From contig CAWGNT010000009.1 in assembly GCA_963824085.1 (NCBI GenBank), positions 186,001 through 250,000 on the forward strand: DNA of 64,000 nucleotides, read 5' to 3'. Source of the DNA: JARRNE01 sp963824085. GTDB lineage: Bacteria; Pseudomonadota; Gammaproteobacteria; Chromatiales; Chromatiaceae. Position 1 is the first letter of the stretch. Each line of letters starts with the position of its first letter. The notes under the pieces were generated by a model. That model was given only the letters and a program-made list of their open reading frames with translations, was not told where the DNA came from and searched no databases. Positions 9,126 to 17,066 of the stretch are shown in pieces. The translations under genes were made by a program, and so were the position numbers.

Positions 9126-9848
9126 TCAGTCTCCACCATCAACCAGGGAGCCTACGGGTTCCCCGCGGACCAGCCGCATCAGCGCCCCCTGTTCGTAGAT
9201 GTTCATGACCCGCAGAGGGATTCCGTTGTCGCGGCAGAGCACGATGGCAGTGGCATCCATCACTTTGAGGTCTTCCCGCAGTGCCTGGTTGTAGGACAGC
9301 CGCTCGTAGAAAACGGCTCCGGGGTCCGTGAACGGATCGGCGGAATAGACTCCGTTGACCTTGGTCGCCTTGATAAGCAGGTCGGCCCCGATCTCCACCG
9401 CCCGCAGGCTCGCTGCGGAATCTGTGGTGAAAAACGGGTTGCCCGTCCCTGCCGCAAGGATCGTAACTCGGCCCTTCTCCAAATGGCGCACGGCTCTGCG
9501 GCGAATGTAATCCTCGCACACCTGATTGATCTTCAGGGCCGACATGACTCGCGTCGGCACATCAAGGCGCTCGAGTGCATCCTGCATGGCGAGCGAGTTC
9601 ATGACAGTCGCCAGCATCCCCATGTGATCGCCGGTTACCCGGTCCATACCGGCCGCGGCCAGCCCTGCGCCGCGAAAGATATTGCCCCCGCCGATGACGA
9701 GCGCCACCTCGACACCGGCGCCTGCCAGATCGCGCACCTCAGCAGCCAAGCGCCCGATCACCGCGGGGTCGATCCCATAGGCGCCATCTCCCAGCAGGGC
9801 CTCGCCGCTGAGCTTCACCAGGATTCGCCGGTAGACAGGCGCCACCAC
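9126..9848 (-). CDS. pyrH: UMP kinase PyrH
   Basis: Hexameric kinase of the amino-acid kinase fold that phosphorylates UMP to UDP and is feedback-regulated by UTP and GTP in gammaproteobacteria. Motifs: YRRILVKLSGEALLG at the N-terminus, VIGGGNIFRGAGL, and DRVTGDHMGMLATVMNSLA. The GTG at 9846-9848 has GGAGG 10 nt upstream and gives 240 residues, near the family norm. An ATG ten codons further upstream (9876-9878) is the alternative and lacks a good ribosome site. The stop nearly abuts the frr start. Confidence 0.95.
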   Translation of the reverse strand: MVAPVYRRILVKLSGEALLGDGAYGIDPAVIGRLAAEVRDLAGAGVEVALVIGGGNIFRGAGLAAAGMDRVTGDHMGMLATVMNSLAMQDALERLDVPTRVMSALKINQVCEDYIRRRAVRHLEKGRVTILAAGTGNPFFTTDSAASLRAVEIGADLLIKATKVNGVYSADPFTDPGAVFYERLSYNQALREDLKVMDATAIVLCRDNGIPLRVMNIYEQGALMRLVRGEPVGSLVDGGD

Positions 9849-9889
9849 GCGCGGACAACCTCCAGGGCTCTCGTCCATCCGCAGATCAG

Positions 9890-10777
9890 CTAACTGCCCC
9901 GAACCTGGGCCATTACCTCGTCGGCGAAGTTCTCTTCCTTCTTGTCGACGCCCTCGCCCACCTCAAGTCGCACAAAGCGTAACACCTTTGCACCCGCCTG
10001 CTTCAAGAGCTTCTCGACCGTGATGTCAGGGTCCTTGACGAAGGCTTGACCAAGCAGGGTGACCTCCTCAAGGTACTTGCGCACCCGCCCCTCCACGATC
10101 TTGTCGACGATGTTCTCCGGTTTTCCACTCTCGAGCGCTTGAACACGGAAAATTTCCTTCTCCTTGGCGAGGACCTCTGTGGGGACCTCCTCCGCGCTTA
10201 CGCACATGGGATTGCTCGCCGCGATATGCATCGCAATGTCTTTGCCGAGGACCCGGTCTCCCCCCTCCATCTCTACCACAACAGCAATTCTGGCACCGTG
10301 ACGATAACTGTGGAGCACACCGCTGACCTCGTCGAAGCGGACGAGCCGGCGTACCTGCACATTCTCGCCGATCTTCGCGACGAGGGCCTCACGCGCCTGG
10401 CTGACGGTGGTGTCATCCCCGGCACCGACCGGGAGGTTGCCCAGCGCGACCACATCCGCTACTGCAGTCTCCAAGGCTCGATGCGCTATGGTGTCCGCGA
10501 AGGCGGCGAAATTGGCATCTTTGGCGACGAAGTCGGTCTCACAGTTCACTTCCACGACAACGCCGCGTTTACCCTCATCGTCGATCTTGATGACCACAAC
10601 GCCTTCCGCGGCGGTACGACCCGCCTTCTTCGCCGCCTTGGCCTGACCAGACTTGCGCATTGCCTCGATGGCGGCCTCGATGTCGCCTTCGGTGTCCACC
10701 AGCGCCTTCTTGCACTCCATCATGCCGGCACCGGTACGCTCTCGAAGCTCTTTGACTAAAGCGGCTGAAATGGCCAT
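9890..10777 (-). CDS. tsf: Elongation factor Ts
   Basis: Guanine nucleotide exchange factor for EF-Tu. The N-terminal UBA-like domain reads LVKELRERTGAGMMECKKAL. The core contains VVVEVNCETDFVAKDANF (the TDFV motif that displaces Mg2+ from EF-Tu), MHIAASNPMCVSAEEVP, and the coiled-coil and C-terminal module GKPENIVDKIVEGRVRKYLEEVTLLGQAFVKD. At 295 residues it is a normal length. It is separated from rpsB by 296 bp containing a hairpin. Confidence 0.97.
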   Translation of the reverse strand: MAISAALVKELRERTGAGMMECKKALVDTEGDIEAAIEAMRKSGQAKAAKKAGRTAAEGVVVIKIDDEGKRGVVVEVNCETDFVAKDANFAAFADTIAHRALETAVADVVALGNLPVGAGDDTTVSQAREALVAKIGENVQVRRLVRFDEVSGVLHSYRHGARIAVVVEMEGGDRVLGKDIAMHIAASNPMCVSAEEVPTEVLAKEKEIFRVQALESGKPENIVDKIVEGRVRKYLEEVTLLGQAFVKDPDITVEKLLKQAGAKVLRFVRLEVGEGVDKKEENFADEVMAQVRGS

Positions 10778-10934
10778 GGCTCGTACTCCTTAAGACTTAA
10801 GTGTAGGGGGTGTCCCGGACGTCGACCTCGCATGACGAGTGCGGGGCAGCGGGAATCGTCTGCCGGTTGCAATGCGACCGTGTCTCCGGAGATGACCAGC
10901 GCTGACGCTCAGCCGCGACGCTTGCATCGGCTGC

Positions 10935-10952
10935 GGGCTGTCGGGACAGCCC
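10935..10952. other. Hairpin in the rpsB-tsf spacer (spacer 10778-11073)
   Basis: An 8-bp perfect stem (GGGCTGTC/GACAGCCC) with a 2-base loop sits in the 296-bp untranslated spacer between rpsB and tsf. There is no T-run on the minus-strand side, so it does not look like a full intrinsic terminator. It could act as a processing site or a partial attenuator between the two translation genes. I see no gene in the remainder of the spacer. Confidence 0.4.
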
Positions 10953-11073
10953 ATGAATTACATCCATGCAGGCTCAACCGCGCCGCCTCTGACACTGAGG
11001 TTCCCGCCACCCCCGCAACCCAGGTCAGCCCGAGTTGGGGCGTGACGCCGATGACCCGGCTCGAATGCGCGCG

Positions 11074-11838
11074 TTACTCCGCCTCGACCGGGGCGCTCGC
11101 GCGATCGTCCACCTCGACGAAGTCTTCCCCGCGTCCCGAAGAGACCGCAGCAGCGGCGGTCGCTCTTCCGTCCAGAACAGCGGTGGCGGCACCTTCAATG
11201 TACAGGCGCACCGCCCGAATGGCATCATCGTTGCCGGGAATGACATAGTCGACCGAGCTCGGATCGTTATTGGTGTCCACGACACCAACAACCGGGACCC
11301 CAAGCTTGTTGGCTTCCGTCACGGCAATCTTCTCGTGCCCAACGTCGACGACAAAGAGCGCATCGGGCAGCCCATCCATGTCCTTGATACCCCCGAGACT
11401 TTGGTCGAGCTTGTCCTTCTCGCGCCGCAAACCGAGTGCCTCCTTCTTGCTGAAGCGCTCAATCGTGCCGTCGCCGAACATGGCCTCAAGCTCTTTCAGT
11501 CGCTTGATCGACTGCCGGATCGTCTTGAAGTTCGTCAGCATACCGCCAAGCCATCGGTAGTTGACAAAAGGCATCCCGCAACGTTGGGCCTCTTCGCGAA
11601 TGGCATCGCGCGCGGCGCGTTTGGTGCCGACAAACATGATCTTGCCGCCGTTCGCGGCGAGCGACCCCAGGTAGTTCAGCGCGTCCTGAAAAAGCGGGAG
11701 GGTCTTTTCGAGATTGATGATATGGATCTTGTTGCGGTGGCCGAAGATATAGGCACCCATCTTCGGGTTCCAGTAACGGGTTTGATGCCCGAAATGCACG
11801 CCGGCCTCGAGCATCTGGCGCATAGAGACTTGGGTCAC
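11074..11838 (-). CDS. rpsB: 30S ribosomal protein S2
   Basis: Small-subunit ribosomal protein bound late in assembly at the head-body junction. I place the start at GTG 11836-11838, which gives VTQVSMRQMLEAGVHFGHQ, aligned with the E. coli N-terminus, and has GAGG 10 nt upstream. The open frame extends 41 codons further upstream but that part has no S2 similarity. S2 signatures: HFGHQTRYWNPKM, INLEKTLPLFQ, FVGTKRAARDAI, WLGGMLTNFKTIRQSI, and DNDPSSVDYVIPGNDDAIR. 254 residues. It is first in the rpsB-tsf-pyrH-frr run and is preceded by a long structured leader. Confidence 0.97.
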   Translation of the reverse strand: MTQVSMRQMLEAGVHFGHQTRYWNPKMGAYIFGHRNKIHIINLEKTLPLFQDALNYLGSLAANGGKIMFVGTKRAARDAIREEAQRCGMPFVNYRWLGGMLTNFKTIRQSIKRLKELEAMFGDGTIERFSKKEALGLRREKDKLDQSLGGIKDMDGLPDALFVVDVGHEKIAVTEANKLGVPVVGVVDTNNDPSSVDYVIPGNDDAIRAVRLYIEGAATAVLDGRATAAAAVSSGRGEDFVEVDDRASAPVEAE

Positions 11839-12065
11839 GTCGAATTGTCCTCTTGAGCTGGGTTTAACCTCCACGCACCCCGAGGAGCAACCCGCAGCTG
11901 AGATCCTGCACTGGCGGGCGCCATTCGGCGACCCCAATGCACATTCGCAGGCCTTGGGCACCCGGCACCCCGTGACGGTGCGTGTGTGTCGTTCTCGGAC
12001 CGTCTGGTCGCACCGGTTCCCGCAACAGCCTCGCGACTGAATGCTAGAGATCCCGGGCGCGGTCC

Positions 12066-12100
12066 AAAAAAAATAAAGCGAAAAACAGCCGTTTTTCGCT
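12066..12100 (-). terminator. Intrinsic terminator inside the rpsB leader
   Basis: Read on the minus strand, a perfect 10-bp stem (AGCGAAAAAC pairing with GTTTTTCGCT; 12077-12100, 4-base loop) is followed directly by TTTATTTTTTTT. That is a textbook rho-independent terminator. It points toward rpsB and lies between the best candidate promoter (12168-12197) and the rpsB start. No minus-strand gene ends here, so it is either an attenuator in the rpsB leader or a block against transcription entering from the map/glnD side. The plus strand lacks a T-run after the stem. Confidence 0.7.
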
Positions 12101-12138
12101 CCCGTTTGGTCATCGCGAGGATGACTGTCGGCATGTAC

Positions 12139-12161
12139 CGCGGATCGTTTGCCGATCCGCG
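12139..12161. other. Perfect 9-bp hairpin at the predicted 5' end of the rpsB transcript
   Basis: CGCGGATCG and CGATCCGCG pair perfectly around a 5-base loop. On the minus strand it would form right at the predicted transcript start for rpsB, about 40 nt before the terminator stem. On the plus strand it lies upstream of map. It may be an mRNA-stabilising 5' hairpin, a leader antiterminator partner, or an operator. The whole divergent stretch 11839-12254 contains only these signals and no gene that I can support. Confidence 0.45.
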
Positions 12162-12167
12162 CCGCGT

Positions 12168-12197
12168 TTTATACCATACGCGGCTACGTCTGAGCAA
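12168..12197 (-). promoter_or_regulatory. Candidate sigma-70 promoter for rpsB
   Basis: On the minus strand TTGCTC (12192-12197), 18 nt spacing, then TATAAA (12168-12173). Transcription would start near 12161 and give a leader of about 320 nt before the rpsB GTG, containing the 9-bp hairpin and the intrinsic terminator. Matched by eye only. Confidence 0.4.
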
Positions 12198-12254
12198 TTC
12201 TCTTGGTTTTGCCGCCAACCTCCCTTGCCGAACATGGACGCCTCCACCTCCAGC

Positions 12255-13037
12255 ATGAGTGTGCCTATCAAGACCGCCGACGAGATCGAGCGTATGCGTA
12301 TCGCCGGACGCCTCGCTGCGCAGGTGCTGGAGATGATCGAAGGACACGTACGCCCAGGCATCACCACGGACGAGCTCGACAGGATATGTCACGACTTCAT
12401 CGTAGAAGACCAGGAGGCAGTCCCTGCTCCACTCAACTATCGCGGCTTCCCCAAGTCGATCTGCACCTCCGTCAATCACCAGGTCTGTCACGGTATCCCG
12501 AGCAATAAGCGACTGAAGAACGGTGACATCGTCAACATCGACGTTACGGTCATCAAGGATGGTTATCACGGAGACACCAGCAAGATGTTCTTCGTGGGTG
12601 AGCCCTCGATCCTGGCCCGCCGCTTGGTAAAGGTCACCCAAGAGGCAATGCGTATCGGCATCGCGCAGGTGAAGCCGGGCGCTACCCTCGGCGACGTAGG
12701 ACACGCCATACAGCGCCATGTGGAGGCACTGGGCTACTCGGTGGTTCGAGAATACTGCGGCCACGGTATCGGTCGCGAGTTCCACGAGGAGCCCCAGGTC
12801 CTTCACTATGGGCGGCCGGGCGAAGGCGTCGTCGTCGAGCCGGGCATGTGCTTCACGATCGAGCCCATGGTCAATGCCGGGAAGCGCTACATCAAGCTGC
12901 TACCGGACGGCTGGACGGTCGTCACCAAGGACCGCAGCCTGTCCGCCCAGTGGGAGCACACGGTCCTCGTTACCGCCGACGGTCACGAGATCCTTACGCT
13001 TCGCCACGAGGAACAACCCGAGCCGGCGGCGTCGTGA
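12255..13037 (+). CDS. map: Type I methionine aminopeptidase
   Basis: Removes the initiator Met from nascent proteins with a dinuclear metal centre. The start chosen (ATG 12255) gives MSVPIKTADEIERMRIAGRLAAQV, aligned with E. coli Map. Two earlier ATGs (12225, 12234) are open but would add an unsupported extension, and none has a clear ribosome site. Metal ligands are visible in VNIDVTVIKDGYHGDTSKMF (Asp pair), EYCGHGIGREFHEEP (His), FTIEPMV (Glu) and QWEHTVLV (Glu). The stop overlaps the glnD start as GTGA. In many gammaproteobacteria map lies divergent from rpsB and next to glnD, as here. Confidence 0.96.
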   Translation: MSVPIKTADEIERMRIAGRLAAQVLEMIEGHVRPGITTDELDRICHDFIVEDQEAVPAPLNYRGFPKSICTSVNHQVCHGIPSNKRLKNGDIVNIDVTVIKDGYHGDTSKMFFVGEPSILARRLVKVTQEAMRIGIAQVKPGATLGDVGHAIQRHVEALGYSVVREYCGHGIGREFHEEPQVLHYGRPGEGVVVEPGMCFTIEPMVNAGKRYIKLLPDGWTVVTKDRSLSAQWEHTVLVTADGHEILTLRHEEQPEPAAS

Positions 13038-15739
13038 GCGAAGCTCGGCGCGGAGAAACGCTGACGGCGGTGGGCGCCGCCGATCTTCAAGCAGCCCTCG
13101 CCACGGGCGACCAGGCGGTTGCCGCGATCCGCAGCGCACTTCGCGCCGCGACTCAGGAGTTGTTCGCCCTCTATGACCGCGGCGTTCCCGTGAGCGAGTT
13201 GGTGGCCGCGCGCAGCCAGCTCGTGGACATGCTTGTCTGCGAGGCGTGGGGCCGCAACGTCCCGCAGGGGTCCACGGCAGCACTGGTCGCGGTGGGAGGT
13301 TATGGCCGTGGGGAGCTGCATCCCGCCTCCGACGTGGACATCCTGATCCTGGTCGAGCATAGCGACGACCCACGCTTGGACGCCGTGATCTCGGATCTGA
13401 TCACCTTCCTGTGGGACATCGGGCTGGAGGTTGGCCACAGCGTTCGCACGGTTGATGAGTGCGTGGCCGAGGCGCGCGCGGACGTCACCGTGATGACCAA
13501 CCTGATCGAGGCACGCCTTCTAGCCGGAGAGGAATCTCTCTTCTCGCGCATGCGCGCGGCCACGGCACCGGATCGGATCTGGCCCAGCGCGGCCTTCTTC
13601 GCAGCAAAGATCCGAGAGCAAAGGGCTAGATGGCACAAGTACGGTGACACCGCCTACAACCTCGAGCCGAACATCAAGGAGAATCCCGGCGGCCTGCGCG
13701 ACATCCAGATGATTGGCTGGGTCGCCAAACGCCACTTCTCTGCCGACACGCTCCACGACCTTGTCACGCACGGCTTCCTGTCCGAAGGGGAATACCTGAC
13801 CCTCGTCGAGGGTCAGGCCCTTCTGTGGCGAATTCGATTTGTGCTGCATCGCCTGGCAGGCCGGCGTGAGGATCGCCTGCTGTTCGATTACCAGCGAACC
13901 CTCGCCCATGCATTCGGCTTCGCGGACGCGGACGAGACCCTGGCGGTTGAGCAGTTCATGCAGCAGTATTACCGCACCGTGATGGAGCTCAACCGTCTCA
14001 ACGAGATGCTGTTGCAGCTCTTCGAAGAGGCCATCCTGCTGCACGATCATCTCGCCCCGCCAGTTGCCATCAACAAGCGTTTTCAGTCTCGCAGCGGCTT
14101 CCTGGAGGTAAGAAGAGACAACGTCTTTCGCCGTAACCCCGTGGCCCTCCTCGAGGTATTCCTCATCCTACAGACGCACCCGGACGTCGCGAGCGTGCGC
14201 GCCAGTACCATCCGACTGATCCGCGAGCACCGCCATCTCATCGACGACAAGGTTCGCAACGATCTGCGGGCGCGCAGCCTCTTCATGGAGATACTGCGCC
14301 ATCCAACAGGCCTCACCCACGCGCTGCGGCGCATGAACCGCTACGGCGTGCTCGCGGCATACATCCCGGTGTTCGCCAACATCGTCGGGCGAATGCAGTA
14401 CGACCTGTTCCATGTCTACACGGTAGACGAGCACACCCTGCGCCTAGTGCGCAACCTGCGCCGTTTCTCCGTCTCCGAGCACACGCACGAATATCCCCTG
14501 TGCAGTGCAGTTGCCCATACGGTCCCAAAACTGGAGCTGCTGTACCTCGCCGGCCTCTTCCACGACATCGCCAAAGGGCGCGGCGGCGACCATTCGCTCT
14601 TGGGCGCGCGTGACGCCTGGGACTTCTGCATCCTGCACGGTCTGTCGGAATACGATAGCCGTCTCGTTGTCTGGCTGGTGGAGAAACACCTGCTGATGTC
14701 CATGACGGCACAGCGCAAGGACACGAGCGATCCGGAGGTCATACAGGAGTTCGCAGCCGTAGTGGGCGACACGACACGTCTGGATTATCTCTACCTGCTC
14801 ACTGTGGCGGACATGCGGGCCACCAACCCGGAACGTTGGAACTCGTGGAAGGACGCGCTGCTGCGCGAGCTCTACCATGCCACCCGCAGGGCCCTTATCC
14901 GGGGCCTAGATAACCCCCAGGCGCAAGACGACCTCGTCCAACAAAAGAAGGCGGAGGCCGCGCGGCTGGTCTCCAAGTATGGACTCAAACCGGAGGCGTG
15001 CACACAGCTCTGGGAGCGGTTCACCCTCGACTACTTCGCGCACAGCTCCCCAGACGAGATCGCCTGGCAGGCGCGCCTCTTGCTCGGCACTTCCGACACC
15101 CACCTCCCCCTCGTGGCCATTCGTCGCGTCACCGCGCGAGGCAGCACAGAGATTCTCATCTTTACCCACGACCAAGAGAAGCTGTTCGGCCGCACCACTG
15201 CCCTGCTGGACCAAATGCGCCTGAGCATCATGGACGCTCGGATCATGACCACCAACGACGGCATGGTTCTCAACACCTACTACGTGCTTGAGCTCGAAGG
15301 AAACCCCGTCGGAGATGAGCAGCGCATGGCGGAGATTCGCTCCGCGCTGGAGAACGAGCTTGCGGAAAGTCGAACGAAGGATATCCAGGTCGCTCGCCGC
15401 CTCCCGCGTCGTCACAAGTACTTTCCCACCGCGACGGACGTCAGCTTCGCGACAGACGAGCGCAACCAGCGCACCATCATGCGCTTGGTGACGCTGGACC
15501 GTCCCGGTCTGCTGGCGGAGGTGGGAGCCGTCTTCGATGCCTGTGACATCCGGCTCCAAAACGCCAAGATCGCCACCGTTGGCGCGGCGGTGGAGGACGT
15601 CTTCTTCATCACGACGGAGGACCGCACCCCCATCACCTGCCAGGAGATCCTGAGCTGCCTGCGCGAGCAAATCCACCGCCGCGTCGAGGCCACCACTGCC
15701 GCCACAGGAAACCATGTCATCTGGCCGGAAGGGGCCTGA
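13034..15739 (+). CDS. glnD: Bifunctional uridylyltransferase/uridylyl-removing enzyme GlnD
   Basis: Primary glutamine sensor that uridylylates PII proteins when glutamine is low and deuridylylates them when it is high. The start is a GTG overlapping the map stop (GTGA), giving 901 residues, near the E. coli 890. Domains in order: nucleotidyltransferase with GGYGRGELHPASDVDILIL (catalytic Asp pair); the GlnD-specific helical domain with NIKENPGGLRDIQMI; an HD phosphohydrolase domain with FHDIAKGRGGDHSLLG; and two C-terminal ACT domains (LIFTHDQEKLFGRTTALLDQ and MRLVTLDRPGLLAEVGAVF). All key motifs are intact. Confidence 0.97.
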   Translation: MSEARRGETLTAVGAADLQAALATGDQAVAAIRSALRAATQELFALYDRGVPVSELVAARSQLVDMLVCEAWGRNVPQGSTAALVAVGGYGRGELHPASDVDILILVEHSDDPRLDAVISDLITFLWDIGLEVGHSVRTVDECVAEARADVTVMTNLIEARLLAGEESLFSRMRAATAPDRIWPSAAFFAAKIREQRARWHKYGDTAYNLEPNIKENPGGLRDIQMIGWVAKRHFSADTLHDLVTHGFLSEGEYLTLVEGQALLWRIRFVLHRLAGRREDRLLFDYQRTLAHAFGFADADETLAVEQFMQQYYRTVMELNRLNEMLLQLFEEAILLHDHLAPPVAINKRFQSRSGFLEVRRDNVFRRNPVALLEVFLILQTHPDVASVRASTIRLIREHRHLIDDKVRNDLRARSLFMEILRHPTGLTHALRRMNRYGVLAAYIPVFANIVGRMQYDLFHVYTVDEHTLRLVRNLRRFSVSEHTHEYPLCSAVAHTVPKLELLYLAGLFHDIAKGRGGDHSLLGARDAWDFCILHGLSEYDSRLVVWLVEKHLLMSMTAQRKDTSDPEVIQEFAAVVGDTTRLDYLYLLTVADMRATNPERWNSWKDALLRELYHATRRALIRGLDNPQAQDDLVQQKKAEAARLVSKYGLKPEACTQLWERFTLDYFAHSSPDEIAWQARLLLGTSDTHLPLVAIRRVTARGSTEILIFTHDQEKLFGRTTALLDQMRLSIMDARIMTTNDGMVLNTYYVLELEGNPVGDEQRMAEIRSALENELAESRTKDIQVARRLPRRHKYFPTATDVSFATDERNQRTIMRLVTLDRPGLLAEVGAVFDACDIRLQNAKIATVGAAVEDVFFITTEDRTPITCQEILSCLREQIHRRVEATTAATGNHVIWPEGA

Positions 15740-15808
15740 TTCAGCCCCCGGCGCCGCGCTGATCGGACGCCGCAGGCGGATCTATGTCATGAAGACCGAA
15801 AAAAGGAC

Positions 15809-15837
15809 TTGACGCCCCATCGGGGTGCAATTAGAAA
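15809..15837 (+). promoter_or_regulatory. Candidate sigma-70 promoter upstream of the proline-rich gene
   Basis: TTGACG (15809-15814), 17-nt spacing, TAGAAA (15832-15837). The spacer contains a short CCCC-ATC-GGGG hairpin. Transcription would start near 15844, about 85 nt before the ATG at 15929, after the glnD stop at 15739. Confidence 0.45.
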
Positions 15838-15928
15838 ATTCCGTCATTGTCATTTAATGAAGTTCTGAATCTCCTCCTTGCCCGAACCCCTTCTCGTCAT
15901 CCGAGGGTCACGCTCCGCGAGGGCTCAG

Positions 15929-16456
15929 ATGGGCACTCGACTGAAGTGCTTTTGCCTTGCCGTATACGCAGGCGCGCTATGCGTTGCAGCCTCTGCCAAC
16001 GCCCAAGAGCCGCCGACACCTCCACCTCCCAGCCCTCCGCCGCCGCCAGCCGCAGGTCCGGCTACCGAGCCGGCGCCGCTTGGTCAATGGCTGGACGAAG
16101 TGCGGGCGCAGCGGCGCGCATGGGAGGAGCGCCGCCGTGCCGCCAAAGAGGCGATGGACGCGCACCGGCGCTGGATCGATCCCTGGGGCGCAGCTCAGCA
16201 CGAGGCGCGGGAACAAGAGACGCAGCGCCGTAGAGAGGCATTTCGCGAGAAAATAGAGCGCGACCGCGAGGCCTTTCGCAACCAGGTTCCCTGGGGCTCG
16301 CTCTACGGACCTTGGCCCGATGATTCGATGGGCTTCCTCCCCGACGACGCCGGCGCGCCGGACACGGACGACACGACGACGGGCCAAGGGGCTCCCTCGC
16401 CCGCTCAGAGCCCCATGCCCGGGTGGGACAACGGTTGGTACTATCGCGGGTATTGA
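15929..16456 (+). CDS. Secreted proline-rich hypothetical protein
   Basis: I do not recognise this 175-residue protein as a named family. The ATG at 15929 follows GAGGG by 5 nt and opens a signal peptide (MGTRLKCFCLAVYAGALCVAASANA). Then come a proline tract (EPPTPPPPSPPPPPAAG), a highly charged Arg/Glu helix (roughly residues 60-130: EERRRAAKEAMDAHRRW, EQETQRRREAFREKIERDRE), and an acidic, Gly/Trp/Tyr-rich tail (NGWYYRGY). The layout suggests a periplasmic or surface protein with a Pro-rich spacer and a coiled coil. It stands alone behind its own candidate promoter, between glnD and a convergent VOC gene. Confidence 0.6.
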   Translation: MGTRLKCFCLAVYAGALCVAASANAQEPPTPPPPSPPPPPAAGPATEPAPLGQWLDEVRAQRRAWEERRRAAKEAMDAHRRWIDPWGAAQHEAREQETQRRREAFREKIERDREAFRNQVPWGSLYGPWPDDSMGFLPDDAGAPDTDDTTTGQGAPSPAQSPMPGWDNGWYYRGY

Positions 16457-16600
16457 CTCGGGTACCACCCCTCGGGTCGCGAAGACCGCGGACGTATTCC
16501 GAGCTCACCCGGCGTTTTCGCAACGGGACCGGAGCGGAGCGGCCCATCCCCAAGAACCGAAAACCCCAGTTTGGAACGACATCGGCCGCGGTCTCGGCCT

Positions 16601-16978
16601 TCACCGCGGCGTCTCGACGAATTCCAGCGCATTGGCATCAGGGTCGCGACAGAACAGGGCACGGCGACCGGAGCGACTAAGCGTATACGCCACTTTCGCG
16701 GCGCCTAGGCGCCGCGCGAGCCAATCGAGATCGTCCACGGTCATCGCAAGATGGCGGTCGCGTCCACCGTGACGTGGGCGATCCGCGACCGGATCAGGGT
16801 TTGGCAACTCGAGCAGGTGGACTTGCTGGCTGCCGACGCGCAACCAGGCCCCCGGATAGCCGAGGTCTGGGCGTCCCGGATCCACCTCGAGCCCCAAGAG
16901 GTCCCGGTAAAATCCGAGCGCGCGCCCTGTATCGGATACGATCAGGCTTGCATGGTGTATCGCCCCGACTTGACCCAT
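16601..16978 (-). CDS. VOC (glyoxalase/bleomycin resistance) superfamily protein
   Basis: A single vicinal-oxygen-chelate domain of 125 residues made of two beta-alpha-beta-beta-beta modules. The first opens with GAIHHASLIVSDTGRALGFYRDLLGLEV, the second with RHLAMTVDDLDWLARRLGAAKV. Candidate metal ligands are His near residues 8-9, His in QQVHLLEL, His in DRHLAM and Glu in ANALEFVE. Related proteins include glyoxalase I-like enzymes and fosfomycin/bleomycin resistance proteins. The substrate cannot be read from the sequence. It is convergent with the proline-rich gene and divergent from dapC. Confidence 0.85.
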   Translation of the reverse strand: MGQVGAIHHASLIVSDTGRALGFYRDLLGLEVDPGRPDLGYPGAWLRVGSQQVHLLELPNPDPVADRPRHGGRDRHLAMTVDDLDWLARRLGAAKVAYTLSRSGRRALFCRDPDANALEFVETPR

Positions 16979-17010
16979 CCCGCTTCGGCCTCCGTTTCAA
17001 CGCGGCCGGC

Positions 17011-17037
17011 TTGACGCTGGCGGCGCAGTGATATACT
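17011..17037 (+). promoter_or_regulatory. Candidate promoter for dapC (extended -10)
   Basis: TTGACG (17011-17016), 15-nt spacing, then TGA-TATACT (-10 at 17032-17037), an extended -10 element that could compensate for the short spacer. Transcription would begin near 17044, about 23 nt before the dapC ATG. Confidence 0.5.
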
Positions 17038-17066
17038 GACGGGCCTTCGCCCGCCGGCCCGAGATA

